Shown here piece after piece: positions 1-10,071 of a stretch of 16,282 nucleotides of DNA (the first letter of the stretch is position 1; every line of letters begins with the position of its first letter). Location: positions 1-16,282 of the forward strand of contig JALKBU010001129.1 in assembly GCA_023091735.1 (NCBI GenBank), given 5' to 3'. Made by a program: the position numbers and the translations under genes. This stretch comes from Trichomonas tenax (Eukaryota; Parabasalia; Trichomonadida; Trichomonadidae). The notes below the pieces were generated by a model. It ran no database searches, was not told where the DNA came from, and saw only the letters and a list, made by a program, of their open reading frames with translations.

Positions 1-244
1 GACTGTGCCACTTATACCACTCGATAGACAACTATCAATATATACATGAAAGTACTTTCAAATCGAAAAAATATTGATCAGATAAAAAGTTATGAAGGTC
101 GCGGGACTACACTGTAGAAGGAAAAATACTGCCATATAATTTTGTTTTCATCAATCAAGAATCATGAAAATTGTTGAACTCCTTTCATATTTATCAAAAA
201 TATAATCATTATATCAAACAGTTTATTATACAAAATCATTGATT

Positions 245-2077
245 TCACATCAAAGTAGAGTGTTCAAGTGTGTAATTGGAAGCTGAAGATCTTTGATGCC
301 TCGAATGAAATGACCTTCTTCTGCGCTGTGAAGAATTTCTTTTTCCACTTTTTTCATATATCGCTTGAGCGCCTGCTTTAATGAGAACGCTGTATACCTC
401 TGCATTACCTCTATCAACAGCAATCTGTGCAGGTGTCACTCCATCTTCTGTTTCAGCATTTACGTCGCATTTCAGTGATATCAAGTAATTCATCACATCA
501 ATCAAATTATATGATGCAGCAATGTGAACAGCAGTGAGTCCGAATATATCCCTAGCATGTGGATCTGTTATCTTTGAGGAGCTCCAAAAGCTGCGGATCG
601 TTGAACTGTGTGGCCAAAAGGAAACACGTAGATCCATTATATGACGATGAATTTGCATCGCATCCAATGGGAATTAGATACTCAACAATCTTAATTTGGC
701 CCTTCCGTAGGGCTGTCAAGATAGAATTATAGCCATCTTGGTAATTCGTGAAGTCTGGATCGAATCCTTTCGAAAGTTCTTGATTCTGATGCGTGAATAA
801 GTGCGTTGTTGCCGCTTGTTGAAACAACATCTTTATCACAGCCACTTTCGATCAAATTTATCACTAATTGTAAATGCTTCTTAGAAATTGCTTTAAACAG
901 GATTGTTTCATCCTTTTTGTTCTTTACTTTGCATTCCTTGTTATCACATGCCTTTTTGATTGCTTGTTTATCATTTTTCTTCGATAATCTTTCAAAATAT
1001 TTGTATGTATCTTTAAACAGCTGATTTGTCTGCTTGTACGATTGCTGGTGTTCTGTGCTCGGTGCTGTTTTATCATTTTTGATCGAAATTTCAGATCGTG
1101 TTTTCATTTTGTTATTGTCGCCTAAATAGTGGTCCATCATTCCTAATATAGCTTTCTGTGCGTTGTAAATCTTGGTTGGAAGGAATAATTCTTGCATTGC
1201 GAACATATAATTCAAAAATAATGAATAATTCGGTTTCGCTTCAATTGGATCTTTATCAGATTGTGCATTTGACACTAAATTCAAAATCCAGCTCTTAATG
1301 AAATCTCTTGAAAGCAATTCTTTGATTGTTGGTCTATTATTTGGATCAGCAATAAAAACAATCATCGATAATTTGGCACAAATCATCTGAATATTCTTCT
1401 GGTATATCTGGGATCTCAGCATTCTCAATCTGTTTCATTAAATTCATTGTATTAACAGAATCAAAAGTTGTTTTGAGCGTACAAAGTTCATGTATTATGC
1501 ATCCAAGTGACCAAATATCTGTTTTGTAAGTGTAATCTTGGCCGCGACACAATTCTGGTGACATATACATTAATGTACCACTTCTTGACTGTAATTTTTG
1601 TGATGTATAGTCCAATATTCTAGATATTCCGAAATCACCTATCTTTACATCGCCAGATTGCGTCAAAAATATGATCAATGGCTTCAAATCGCGATGAACG
1701 ATTTTGGAATCGTGAATATGCTTAATTCCAAGTGCAATCTGGACAAAGTGCCTAATTATTTCATTTTCACTAAATCTTTGATCTTTTCTTGCTCTGATAA
1801 CTTTTGATAAATCACCTCCTGAACCATATTCCATCACAATGCTAAGCGATTCATTCTCGTAAAAGCATCTGTGGTAGCTAATGATATATGTGTTGTGTAA
1901 TGATTTCAAAACATTCGCTTCGTTGAATGCCATTTGTTCCTCTTTCTCGGATTTAAAAGATAATGGAATCTTTTTAATGACATAAAGTTCCTCATTGTCT
2001 TTTCTTTAATATAATACCGCTTGTCCGAATCCTCCTTCACCGAGGACCTTTATTTTGTTAAAATCTCTCCCATGCAT
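245..2077 (-). pseudogene. Broken NEK-like protein kinase with C-terminal ankyrin repeats
   Basis: The pieces form one gene read from 2077 down to 245. The N-lobe has a glycine-rich loop (GEGGFG) and a VIKK lysine motif. The C-lobe has HRDLKP, DFGIS, a SPE form of the APE motif, and DIWSLGC. Ankyrin-like units follow, for example DIFGLTAVHIAA and DGVTPAQIA. Lesions seen: an in-frame TAA at 2006-2008 just after the glycine loop; a frameshift at the A-run 1354-1358, where one fewer base restores DDCF-IADPNNRP; a frameshift with loss of about seven ankyrin residues near 785-795; a frameshift near 565-575; and a probable further shift near 365-385, after which another frame reads a more protein-like tail ending at 250. 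The catalytic Asn of HRDLKPxN is Ile (codon 1673-1675). Kinase plus ankyrin fusions are a large family in trichomonads. Homopolymer sequencing errors could explain one lesion but not all. The start at 2077 is inferred from the glycine-loop distance. Confidence 0.85.
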
Positions 2078-2120
2078 CAAAAAATTTGGCAATGTAAACA
2101 CAATTTCTGAAATTATTACA

Positions 2121-2188
2121 TTTACATGACAAAAATTTTGGATTACATGATGAAAAAAATTTACGTGGCTTTTGAAAATTTACTTGAC
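2121..2188. repeat. Four degenerate copies of a TTTACATGAC motif
   Basis: Copies begin at 2121 (TTTACATGAC), 2142 (ATTACATGAT), 2160 (TTTACGTGGC) and 2179 (TTTACTTGAC). They are spaced 18-21 bases apart and most are followed by A-runs. They fill the short gap between the hydrolase stop and the kinase pseudogene start. They may be a local tandem duplication or a promoter element of the dead gene; nothing in the sequence decides which. Confidence 0.4.
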
Positions 2189-2262
2189 AAAAAAAATAAA
2201 ATTCCATTATCAACGAGATTCGTAAAAATGAGATGAATGTAATAGATAGAAAGAGCGTTTAT

Positions 2263-3366
2263 TCATTTATTAAGAGAGGACTCGACAGATCTGAAGTAGT
2301 CAATTGCGACATTTTCGACATATGATCCTTGACCATTCATTCCTGTTGTGAATGCTACGTGACCACCTTCTGGTGTCGACATGTATGCAACATTGGTGGA
2401 TTTCTTGATATCATCGTATGGAACGAATTCCTGAGATGTGAATGGATCATCTTCAGCATTGAAGATCAAAAGTGGAACTTTCGCTGGAAGGACTTTGTCG
2501 AAGATGCTAACAGCACGATAGTAGTCATCACACGATCCAAGGCCTAACTCTTTGGCTGTCCAAGCGTCATCAAGCTCTCTGAGTGTCTTCGCATTCATGC
2601 ACGCTTTCATCTGATCTTCTGGGATGAATTTATCCTTCTTCAGGGTCTTCTTGATCGACTTGAGCATCGGAGGAATGTAAAACTTGAGCTGTATTGGGCC
2701 CTCGAGCTTGTGTGACAAGTAAACAGCATCGATTGGATGAGAAATTGACATAATTGCATCAACATCATCATATTGTGTAGCGTAGATTGCAGCAATTGTA
2801 GATCCGAGTGAAAAACCAACAAGAAAGATGTGCGGCGGATTCCTTGTCTTTTTAAGATGCTCAATAAGGAAATGAAGATCATCAACGCGAAGAGCATCAT
2901 ATAAACGCTTTGTCGTGATTGGAGATCCATTAGTTCCTCTGCATGTAGCGACAACAACTCTGTATCCCTCTTTCATTCCTTTAATGCACATATTATTTGT
3001 ACAAGGTTCGCGTGTTCCACCTCCTAATGTATGGCAAACGACCATCAATGGTGCATTTTCTGGTGTTTCTGGTGAGATAAACCAGTCAAGAATAACAGTT
3101 CCGCCATCTGGGAATTTAACTTCTTCTCTGCCAGGTTTGAACGGCGATTTCTTGCGGAATTGGATTCCCCACACTGTGGAGAAATGTCCATTAATGAGCC
3201 ATGGTGTTGGAGCAAATGGTTTTTCGATCGATCTCATTTTGGCCAAAATCGGAGCCATGTTTCCACTCCCGTTAACGATAACGCGTGGCATGTAGCGCCT
3301 CGTTAGCCTATAGACGGCGAACAATAACAGCGCTAATACAAAGATAATAAAAAGACCAAAAATCAT
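2263..3366 (-). CDS. Membrane-anchored alpha/beta hydrolase, ABHD1/2/3 (YheT/EMB8) family
   Basis: A 367-residue serine hydrolase, probably acting on lipid or ester substrates at a membrane. Residues about 2-20 form one hydrophobic segment followed by basic residues (RRYMPR), fitting a single signal anchor. Family landmarks follow in order: FAPTPWLINGHFSTVW (about 51-66), an oxyanion-region motif HTLGGGTREP (112-121), GYRVVVATCRGTNGSP (134-149), the nucleophile elbow GFSLGS with Ser186, the acid in AEDDPF (Asp306/307), and His336 in GGHVAF. The catalytic triad therefore looks intact. The length fits the family, which is usually 320-420 residues. The first Met precedes the anchor directly and an initiator-like site lies 33 bases upstream. 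The TGA stop is followed within two bases by ATAAAC, matching the UAAA-type poly(A) signal known in trichomonads. The substrate (phospholipid or acylglycerol in relatives) cannot be read from sequence. Confidence 0.93.
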   Translation of the reverse strand: MIFGLFIIFVLALLLFAVYRLTRRYMPRVIVNGSGNMAPILAKMRSIEKPFAPTPWLINGHFSTVWGIQFRKKSPFKPGREEVKFPDGGTVILDWFISPETPENAPLMVVCHTLGGGTREPCTNNMCIKGMKEGYRVVVATCRGTNGSPITTKRLYDALRVDDLHFLIEHLKKTRNPPHIFLVGFSLGSTIAAIYATQYDDVDAIMSISHPIDAVYLSHKLEGPIQLKFYIPPMLKSIKKTLKKDKFIPEDQMKACMNAKTLRELDDAWTAKELGLGSCDDYYRAVSIFDKVLPAKVPLLIFNAEDDPFTSQEFVPYDDIKKSTNVAYMSTPEGGHVAFTTGMNGQGSYVENVAIDYFRSVESSLNK

Positions 3367-4954
3367 ATGAATTTTGATTCAATAGTTTACACAAGAAATG
3401 ATCGCTATTGAGATTTTGATATATTCAACATATTCATCCAATTGTATTCTGATTTTTAATATTTTTAAGGAAAAATGATGTTAATTTCCAGTATTTTAAA
3501 ATTCTTCCATTGATCTCTACCTGCACACCTGTAGACATTTGTGAGCGCAAGGATCTTGCCTGTAACTTGTATTTGTGTTTCGAACAATTGAAAAATCAAA
3601 AATTAAATTGTCTTAAAATGATCGATTTTATTCGATATTAATCGTCTATGTGATATGCTTTGTTATATTGCATGTGATTATGGCTTAATAATGCTAAATA
3701 TATCGCTTTATTTCATATTTAGACGATCAAACTACTATTTACTAAAGCCTACACAGGTGTGGACAGATAAATATGAGGAGACATGTCTGTTACGTTGGGT
3801 AATCATTTCGATCAATTGACAAATAAATATATGAACGTAACTAACTGGAAAACAAATAGAGGAACTGTGCACATACTAAATTATGATTTATAGCACTTTT
3901 GATCATGCCGGAATAAATAAGGTTGAATAAATATTCTCATTCAAGACATGGGAACTCGATAACAGCCCAATGATAATATAGAACAACCAAAGGTTGACTA
4001 AAATATCCGTTCCCAATTGTTGATCGCGAAATATGAACTAATTCTTTATCAAATCCACTAGTGAAACCATATGAAATCGCTTCTATACATAGTTCTAAAT
4101 CTGATTTCAAAAGCAAAGCATCAGATCATAATCAATTGGAGTTAGTAAGAAACAAATAAGAAAAATGCTTTGTTGTTGTGTGTTTATGAATAACAAAATA
4201 TGATGAGAAGAGAATTTGGATGAATTATCTTCGCTAATTTATTGCGCCTACCATATGTTGTCGATCGATAAATTGCACTGAAATTGTTAATAGCATCTAA
4301 ACATCGAATTATCAGCGTAATTGGGCCAAGCAGAACGCAATGATATGACCTAAAAAGATTAATTATAATGTAAAAAAAAGTCAAATTAAAATCTGAAAGG
4401 AAAAAATCGAAACCGCCTCAAAATTCGCCTATACACCTATAAATGTGATGATTTTCAACGCAGATTTTTAAGGAATTTGTGTTTTAATGTTGTTTACACT
4501 TTTTGTTAAACTTTTTTGTCCGACGTAACAAAATGTCTGCTTTAGTTTAATAAAGATAAATTCAAATTTCGTCGTTCGAAGAAATTGAATTCAGAAAACT
4601 CGAAGCGAAGAAAATATCATTCCTAAGCATATGCTTGAATAATTGGTCAATAACGAAAAATTTTGTATTAGCAATTTTTTGCTAGCGTAATAGTGTAGAG
4701 CATATTTCGTACAAAAGAAAATTATTAAGTTCACATTTTTGAAATCATTACACAAAATAATTCTGATATGCGTAAAAGATTGAATACAAACTCTTTCTCA
4801 TTCACAATTAATTAATCGGTTACTCTCAAAAAAATATCGTTGCCTTTTTTGGATATCTTAATTTCAAGCTACAGTGAGCGTAGGCATCAGTAATAGGCTA
4901 AACCTTCAATTTTTTGAGAACTTTAAATTTTTTTATCCCTTTTATTTGTACAAA
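3367..4954. other. Long intergenic stretch with weak coding relics
   Basis: This divergent gap lies between the minus-strand hydrolase and the plus-strand P/Q-rich gene, so it should hold both promoters. No full gene is seen. A minus-strand stretch from 4125 to 3937 is open for 62 codons without an ATG and reads protein-like (for example LELCIEAISYGFTSGF). Just upstream on the same strand, 4184-4384 is a 66-codon frame of no recognised family. Shorter open stretches occur near 3515-3645 and 3745-3820 on the plus strand. CACACCTGT near 3522-3535 and its inverse ACAGGTGTG near 3750-3762 form a distant inverted pair. These may be gene remains or chance. Confidence 0.4.
3396..3401 (-). promoter_or_regulatory. 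Candidate initiator (Inr) of the hydrolase gene
   Basis: On the minus strand this reads TCATTT, matching the trichomonad initiator TCA(+1)YW. The +1 A is at 3399, 33 bases before the ATG. The motif is short and will occur by chance in AT-rich DNA; its position is the main support. Confidence 0.4.
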
Positions 4955-5611
4955 ATGACATATAATTATGCGTGCCCTGTGACTCAACAAATTCAGCCGC
5001 CAGCGAACAGGCCATACCAGAAGGTAATGTACGGAGGCCACCAATACTACTACCAGACAGCCCCACAGCCACCTATGTACCCGGCGACCGGTCAGCCAAT
5101 TATCTACCAGGCCCCGCAGCAGTACCAAATGATGCAGTACCTACCACAAACGGGCCAGCCGGCACAAGCTGTCTATCTCCCTGAGGATGTTTACGCTCAG
5201 CAACTTCCTATGCAGATGCAACCAATGCCACAACAACCGCAACAAATGAGATATGTGCCACCGCAGCAACCGGTGCCAGTCGCAGAACCACCGCAGCCTA
5301 ACGCTGTCATCGATGCGAGACGTAAAAAGAAAGATGCTCCAACATCACCACAATTCATTCAACAGACATATATTCCGGCAAAGAAGGCTGTGCCAGCACA
5401 ACCTGCACAGTCTTATCCACAAGTCACCCCGGTTCAACAACAAACACCACCACAGGCAACACCTGAAGCGGAGCCCCTCCAATCGTTGGAAAACTGTCTC
5501 CCGAAGGTTCCAGGATCCATCCTCTCTAAGGAATTCACAATGCCACCGGGCTGTTTCAATATCATCAGACGCGGTAATCTCCCCGGCCTAGCTTTTTCTC
5601 AAATCTATTAA
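4955..5611 (+). CDS. Proline/glutamine-rich protein, unknown function
   Basis: A 218-residue protein with no recognised domain. Residues about 10-115 are dominated by P, Q, Y and M (for example PQQPQQMRYVPPQQP). This gives a disordered, prion-like low-complexity region. A basic patch RRKKK lies at 122-126, a second P/Q-rich stretch at about 145-175, and a more ordered C-terminal segment at about 176-218 containing CLPKVPGSI, TMPPGCFNIIRRG and NLPGLAFSQIY. Its third codon positions look richer in G/C than the surroundings, which supports real coding. The frame is open further upstream to about 4874, but that part has no ATG start and turns AT-rich; ATG 4955 begins the P/Q-type composition. Such composition suits an RNA-binding partner, a scaffold or a condensate component, but this is inference. 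It is the only host-type gene on the plus strand. Confidence 0.8.
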   Translation: MTYNYACPVTQQIQPPANRPYQKVMYGGHQYYYQTAPQPPMYPATGQPIIYQAPQQYQMMQYLPQTGQPAQAVYLPEDVYAQQLPMQMQPMPQQPQQMRYVPPQQPVPVAEPPQPNAVIDARRKKKDAPTSPQFIQQTYIPAKKAVPAQPAQSYPQVTPVQQQTPPQATPEAEPLQSLENCLPKVPGSILSKEFTMPPGCFNIIRRGNLPGLAFSQIY

Positions 5612-7162
5612 TTTAGATTTATTTTGTTATCTCCAAAATGTTATTTTTTCTAAGTAAAAAGATACGTTTGTGTTTTGTGAGGGTTGATTATGCATTGACC
5701 ACCAATAGAATAATTTCTCAAAATTGTGTGCCATAATTTTTGAGAATGGTCTCAATTAATTAATTTTTGTGGGACTTCAGAAATTTTAAAGTTCACAATT
5801 TAACGTCTCTTGAAAATTCGTAAAACGATTCAATTGGTCGTATATTATTTTTGAATCGTGTAAATATCTCAAAATAAGTATAGGGTTATTAACATCGCGA
5901 TGTTCAAATAATGATATTTCAACAAAATAAAATTTCAAAATGTCACTTTTGCGATAAAATTGCTGAAAACCTTATAATAGTTATTAGGCTAAGGTATTTA
6001 ACGTATATAATCACTTTTATTAATGCCTAAAAGGCTTTTTAGGATGCCAATGCATAAATTCCAGCGCCAAAATTCACCAGGACTCTTTTTAAAAGAACAT
6101 GCAAATATGTTTACAGCTTGAAAAATAGCACATTTTTACTTCAAAAATTTTATATATTCTTCATAAACAAGGATGGAGGTCACCATTTCAATGCAGCATT
6201 CCTTGGTGATGCTTACAGCGATGTAGAAGTTTCGAAAATAAACAAATTCATACATTCTCTACTCTTGACACGTAAAAAATTACATGTCATAAAAATAATA
6301 ATGAAAGAATTCAAAAAATTCATAGAAATGATAATAAAAAAATAATGTCTGCGGATTACTTCAATTATTTTTATTTTATTCCTTTATTAATATTTTTTAA
6401 TCTCCCTCTAATGCTTTCTCTTTTGTCTATTGTTGTGTTTTCTTTTTATTTGGGTTTTTTATCGATAAACTTATAAAATTCTGTGATAATTTGATACATG
6501 TGATTGCATTGCTTATATTTTTAATGACAAAATTGGTTACTCATAAAAAAATCTTTTCCAATGATGTTTCAGACTTGATTTCGCCAATTGTCATTTGGAT
6601 ATCGAACCAGATAACGATTTCGAGATTAGATATTGAGTTTCTACCCGTAAAAATCAAACTGCAGTGCAACAAAAGATCGAATTCTCGAACTGTTACAGCA
6701 GTTTATTTTCTTGCATTTCATGCTGTTCAATTATCGAAATGTATCTGAATGCCATGTCAGGGTTTAAAAAGTTCAATAATGTTTTGTAATCAGAGAATCA
6801 AATCATATTTTTGCCAAATTCCTCACAATAACATTTTTCCGCTTTATATTTTCAAAACTCCTAAAATAACATATAATCTGTTATTTTTTAACTTTTCATC
6901 TTTAAATTTTTCATAAAGTCTAACAAAACTCTTGTTATTTTGTATTTTATGTTTTTTAATTTTTAAAATTTCAAATATTATTCAATCTTCCAAGATAAAC
7001 AATCCTGGGGCTATTCTTCTCATTTCTGACAAAATTGGTCAAAAAGCTTGTTTTTAATTTCCAATATCTTTATAAATTATAGTATGGGAAGTAGAAATAT
7101 GGATTTTAGAGTAAATCTATTAATATTTAACTTAATACATAATCAAACAAAAATACATAAAA
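5612..7162. other. Long AT-rich intergenic stretch, no convincing gene
   Basis: This lies between two convergent genes (P/Q-rich on plus, DENN on minus). It contains small hairpins: 5715-5725 with 5735-5746 (TTCTCAAAATT type), and CCTAAAA-GGCT-TTTTAGG at 6026-6043. A patch at about 6165-6238 is richer in G/C than its surroundings and reads NKDGGHHFNAAFLGDAYSDV in an open plus frame (6118-6345). It has no good ATG and may be a gene relic. A 43-codon hydrophobic ORF at 6345-6476 (MSADYFNYFYFIPLLIFF...) is T-rich and may be chance. From about 6480 to 7160 I see nothing beyond AT-rich sequence and a frame without an ATG start at 6491-6748. Confidence 0.45.
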
Positions 7163-8716
7163 TTATATGAAGAAAGTTTCTTCGCAATATGCCTGAAACG
7201 CTTGTGTGCCCACAAACATCTCGTAAAAGTCAACATGTGCTGGGTTGACACCAAGCATGTACGCATCATTAACAAAACCAACTTTTGGATTTTCGGAATC
7301 AGTTGTATCACGAACACGACAGCCATTAAGTCTATCATGGCCCACAAATCCGTCCATGTACTCGTGGAATATTTGCTGAATCTTTTGAGATTGAGCAGGC
7401 AAGAAAATGTATTTCATCTTTCGCGTCCATTTGAGCTGCATTGACAGACCATGCCTTGCGTATTCTTCCAGATATCCTTTGGATCTCTTCATTGGCTTAA
7501 TAATATTTAATTGATTATTCAAAGCTGCCTTGAGTTCTTTATATAGTGGAAGCATCGGGATCGAAGAATGGCACATAACTTTATCATCATCAATATCAAT
7601 GAATACAATTTCATTGGGATCTGTAATTGATTTAATAACATTCATGAAATCTGGTGTCTTAACAAGTCCAAAGATATAAGGTACAGGTGTGCCGATGTAT
7701 TCTAAGTATTCTGGGCTGTTTGGAATAAGAGGCAAAAATGCACCTTTATATTCGAGTGGATGAATCAAATTCATGGCTGAAAGTGAGATGGAACTCACCA
7801 AGAATATGTCTGTTCCGTAAACGATGATTCTCTGTTCTGTTAAAACTGCTGTGAAGAACTTTAATATCGTGTCAAGCGATAAACATGAAAACAAAACATC
7901 TAAGACCGAAGAAGCAATCTGTGTGTGCGTGTCATCCTCAGGATTGATATGAATATACGAATTCTGGGTTATCTTCATTTCCATGCATTGTTGATTTGAA
8001 ATTCTCAAATAAAAATGGAGACTATCAAGGAATTTTGTAGGCATGCAGAAAGGATTGATGGCCGCTTCTAGTTCGTTCTTTCCATGATTATACAATGGAG
8101 GATGGAATTGACTTAAAGAATTTATACAATCTTCAGATATTGTCCATCCACTACCGAGAAGTTTTACATCACTTTTTAGTGAATATTCTGTAATCAAACC
8201 TGCAAGTTGTGCAGCCAAAAATGTCTGAAATTGAAAATTTTGGTTAAGTTGCGGGTTCTGAGTAATCGTACATATGCAGAGCGGTTCTCCGGTCATAGCA
8301 TTTGTCAAAAAGTTAGGATTTGTTGTATAGAAATGTGTGCAAATACCAAATAAAATCTTTCCATTTTCATTTAAAGTAAAAACAAATTGGTTTTGAATAA
8401 GCTCGTCTTTCTTTGTAGCAGGCTTCATTCCAGTAGGATAGCAAAAATGCTTGATTCTTTCAAAAGTTTGATTATTGTAAGGAAATTTGTTGATTGGATA
8501 GACAAACAACAGTGTTATTTCGTTTGGAACGACTTCATGTGGTCCGATGATAAACATGAATTTGCCTAATCTGTTTTCCTTTTCGATTTGATATTTGCTG
8601 ATAGCCAACGCAATCTCATCTCTGGAACTCAGAACCCCAGCGATACTGTCCAGACTGATTTTGTGCTGTCTGTTACACGGCTTGTTTTTAGAAGGCTTCC
8701 ACAAACCCTCAAACAT
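7163..8716 (-). CDS. DENN-domain protein (likely Rab GEF)
   Basis: A 517-residue protein with a tripartite DENN module. DENN proteins catalyse GDP release from Rab GTPases and so direct vesicle traffic at membranes. A uDENN-like region covers about 50-150 (FMFIIGPHEVVPNEITLLFVYP and ILFGICTHFY). The cDENN core is at about 280-350, with the hallmarks ILKFFTAVLTEQRIIVYG, SAMNLIHPLEYKGAFLPLIP and YLEYIGTPVPYIFGL. A short acidic strand follows (VFIDIDDDKV, 371-380). A dDENN-like end lies at about 495-515 (FYEMFVGTQAFQAYCEE). The protein is essentially the bare module with no added domain, much shorter than most animal DENND proteins. The start is the first Met, preceded by an A-rich leader and a TCACA initiator candidate 25 bases upstream. 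The Rab partner is unknown. The family call is strong; GEF activity is inferred from the family. Confidence 0.93.
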   Translation of the reverse strand: MFEGLWKPSKNKPCNRQHKISLDSIAGVLSSRDEIALAISKYQIEKENRLGKFMFIIGPHEVVPNEITLLFVYPINKFPYNNQTFERIKHFCYPTGMKPATKKDELIQNQFVFTLNENGKILFGICTHFYTTNPNFLTNAMTGEPLCICTITQNPQLNQNFQFQTFLAAQLAGLITEYSLKSDVKLLGSGWTISEDCINSLSQFHPPLYNHGKNELEAAINPFCMPTKFLDSLHFYLRISNQQCMEMKITQNSYIHINPEDDTHTQIASSVLDVLFSCLSLDTILKFFTAVLTEQRIIVYGTDIFLVSSISLSAMNLIHPLEYKGAFLPLIPNSPEYLEYIGTPVPYIFGLVKTPDFMNVIKSITDPNEIVFIDIDDDKVMCHSSIPMLPLYKELKAALNNQLNIIKPMKRSKGYLEEYARHGLSMQLKWTRKMKYIFLPAQSQKIQQIFHEYMDGFVGHDRLNGCRVRDTTDSENPKVGFVNDAYMLGVNPAHVDFYEMFVGTQAFQAYCEETFFI

Positions 8717-9607
8717 TTTTTTTTAGATTTTTTTCATCTGTGAAAAAAATTTCGCTTTTTATTTGGTAATTAGATTCTTGATGTAACAAAAAGTTTATAT
8801 TTTGGATTTTAGCCCAATATAAAATTAAGGAACTGAAAATCGACTTGGAGTTGATATGTGTTATACATACAGTATAGCAATAGCGAACGTTTGGTTATTT
8901 CGATTTTGAGCGAAAATTATTCAACTTGACCAACGTTAATAGCTAAATATAATGTCATAAAAATAGTGCATTCTATGAACACATGTTAAATTCAAAAGGA
9001 TTTTATTTATTCTTAGTTTGAAATTTTCGAAAAATGTTGTCACAACTTATAATATCTTAAATATCGAAGTATGCCTCAAATACATCGGCATAATAAAATC
9101 TTTTGTTGCCAAGACTCAATCACAACTTTTTCTCGATAATTTGATCAAAACACATTCATTTAATGAATAAATCCAAAATTTGATATTGAGACATAATACA
9201 TGTAACTTAATGCATTTATTTCTTATCAATGTTTGCTGATTTTCCAATCATAAATTTTAAACAAACCTTGATCTCAACACAATAACAAGAATGGAAATCA
9301 TTCATATTATAACAATCTTACTATTGAGTTTTCGAACAACTTTGATGTTGAACGATTGCTTCTGTGTCAGAGAAAAGTCTAAATATAATTGAATCAAATA
9401 TGATCAATTATATAACAATGTGTATGAATGGATCCATATTCAGCAGTACTATTACAGTTTAGTTAGAACATTCACTTTGTGAATTTGCTGATTTTGAAAG
9501 TAAATTTCAAAAAATGATTTTTTCAATCATGTTTATTCCAAGATAGAACAAACATATACAAACAAAACGTATAAAATTCATAGCGAAGAAGTCCACTGTA
9601 TATAAAA
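8717..9607. other. Intergenic stretch, nothing coding seen
   Basis: It lies upstream of the DENN gene and downstream of the Myb gene, both on the minus strand. Frames on both strands are short and stop-rich. Apart from the initiator candidate near 8741 I see no RNA gene, repeat or conserved motif. Confidence 0.6.
8739..8743 (-). promoter_or_regulatory. Candidate initiator (Inr) of the DENN gene
   Basis: On the minus strand this reads TCACA, fitting TCA(+1)YW, with the +1 A at 8741, 25 bases before the ATG. The leader between them is very A-rich. Short motif, low specificity. Confidence 0.35.
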
Positions 9608-10060
9608 TTACTGATTAAAGACAAATGGTGAGTCAACTTTGAATTCTTCGAAGTTTGCGAAGAAATCATCGAGCTCTGGCGTATTTATTGGACTGACGAA
9701 CTCGCTGTTATTGTTTTGCTCTTTCTTTGATTTTCGAATTTTATGAATGTGAAAATTATATCTGTTCTTGATGTGGTTTGGTGACCTGCCTGGAAAGTAG
9801 AAGCAGAAGCTTGCCCAGCGATTTCCATTTTGATCAACAAGTTCTTTTAATTTTTCATCTTCTTCTTGTGTCCATTCAACATTGGAAATCGAAGGAGATA
9901 AGTAAGTGTTATATCTTTCTCTGCATTGACGGGCTGTCTTACCAACTCTTTCCGCAATATTTTTCCACTTTGGCTTTCCGACGCAGCTGTTCACGAAGTT
10001 TATCAGTACCTGATCCTGCTCTGCTGAGAATGGAATTCGCTTTTTTTCGACTGCCGCCAT
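9608..10060 (-). CDS. R2R3 Myb DNA-binding protein
   Basis: A 150-residue nuclear protein with two Myb/SANT repeats. Repeat 1 spans about 8-53, with aromatic core residues Phe11, Trp32 and Tyr50 and recognition helix TARQCRERYNTYL. Repeat 2 spans about 61-105, with Trp63, Trp82 and Tyr101 and recognition helix SPNHIKNRYNFHI. A basic stretch (KIRKSKK, about 107-113) may serve as a nuclear signal. The C-terminus is acidic and aromatic (PELDDFFANFEEF), as in activation segments. Trichomonads have very many small Myb proteins of this build; the initiator-binding protein IBP39 and the regulators of iron-responsive genes use Myb-type folds. The target site here is unknown. The start is the first Met, 9 bases after a TCATAA initiator candidate, which is typical spacing. 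Repeat 1 starts with Phe in place of the first Trp, a common substitution. Confidence 0.95.
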   Translation of the reverse strand: MAAVEKKRIPFSAEQDQVLINFVNSCVGKPKWKNIAERVGKTARQCRERYNTYLSPSISNVEWTQEEDEKLKELVDQNGNRWASFCFYFPGRSPNHIKNRYNFHIHKIRKSKKEQNNNSEFVSPINTPELDDFFANFEEFKVDSPFVFNQ

Positions 10061-10065
10061 TATTG

Positions 10066-10071
10066 ACGAAA
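10066..10071 (-). promoter_or_regulatory. Candidate initiator (Inr) of the Myb gene
   Basis: On the minus strand this reads TCATAA, fitting TCA(+1)YW, with the +1 A at 10069, 9 bases from the ATG. That distance is typical of trichomonad mRNAs. Confidence 0.45.

Noticed and set aside
2329..3295. Frames antisense to or shifted within the hydrolase gene
   Set aside because: They overlap a complete hydrolase with an intact triad and show no protein family features.
4874..4954. Upstream extension of the P/Q-rich protein by 27 residues
   Set aside because: The extension lacks an ATG, is AT-rich and hydrophobic, and does not share the composition of the protein; ATG 4955 is the better start.
6345..6476. 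43-residue hydrophobic ORF
   Set aside because: T-rich DNA gives hydrophobic frames by chance; there is no supporting context, initiator or homologue that I recognise.
6491..6748. Plus-strand frame of 85 codons
   Set aside because: It opens with a non-ATG codon, its composition follows the AT-rich background, and no motif is seen.
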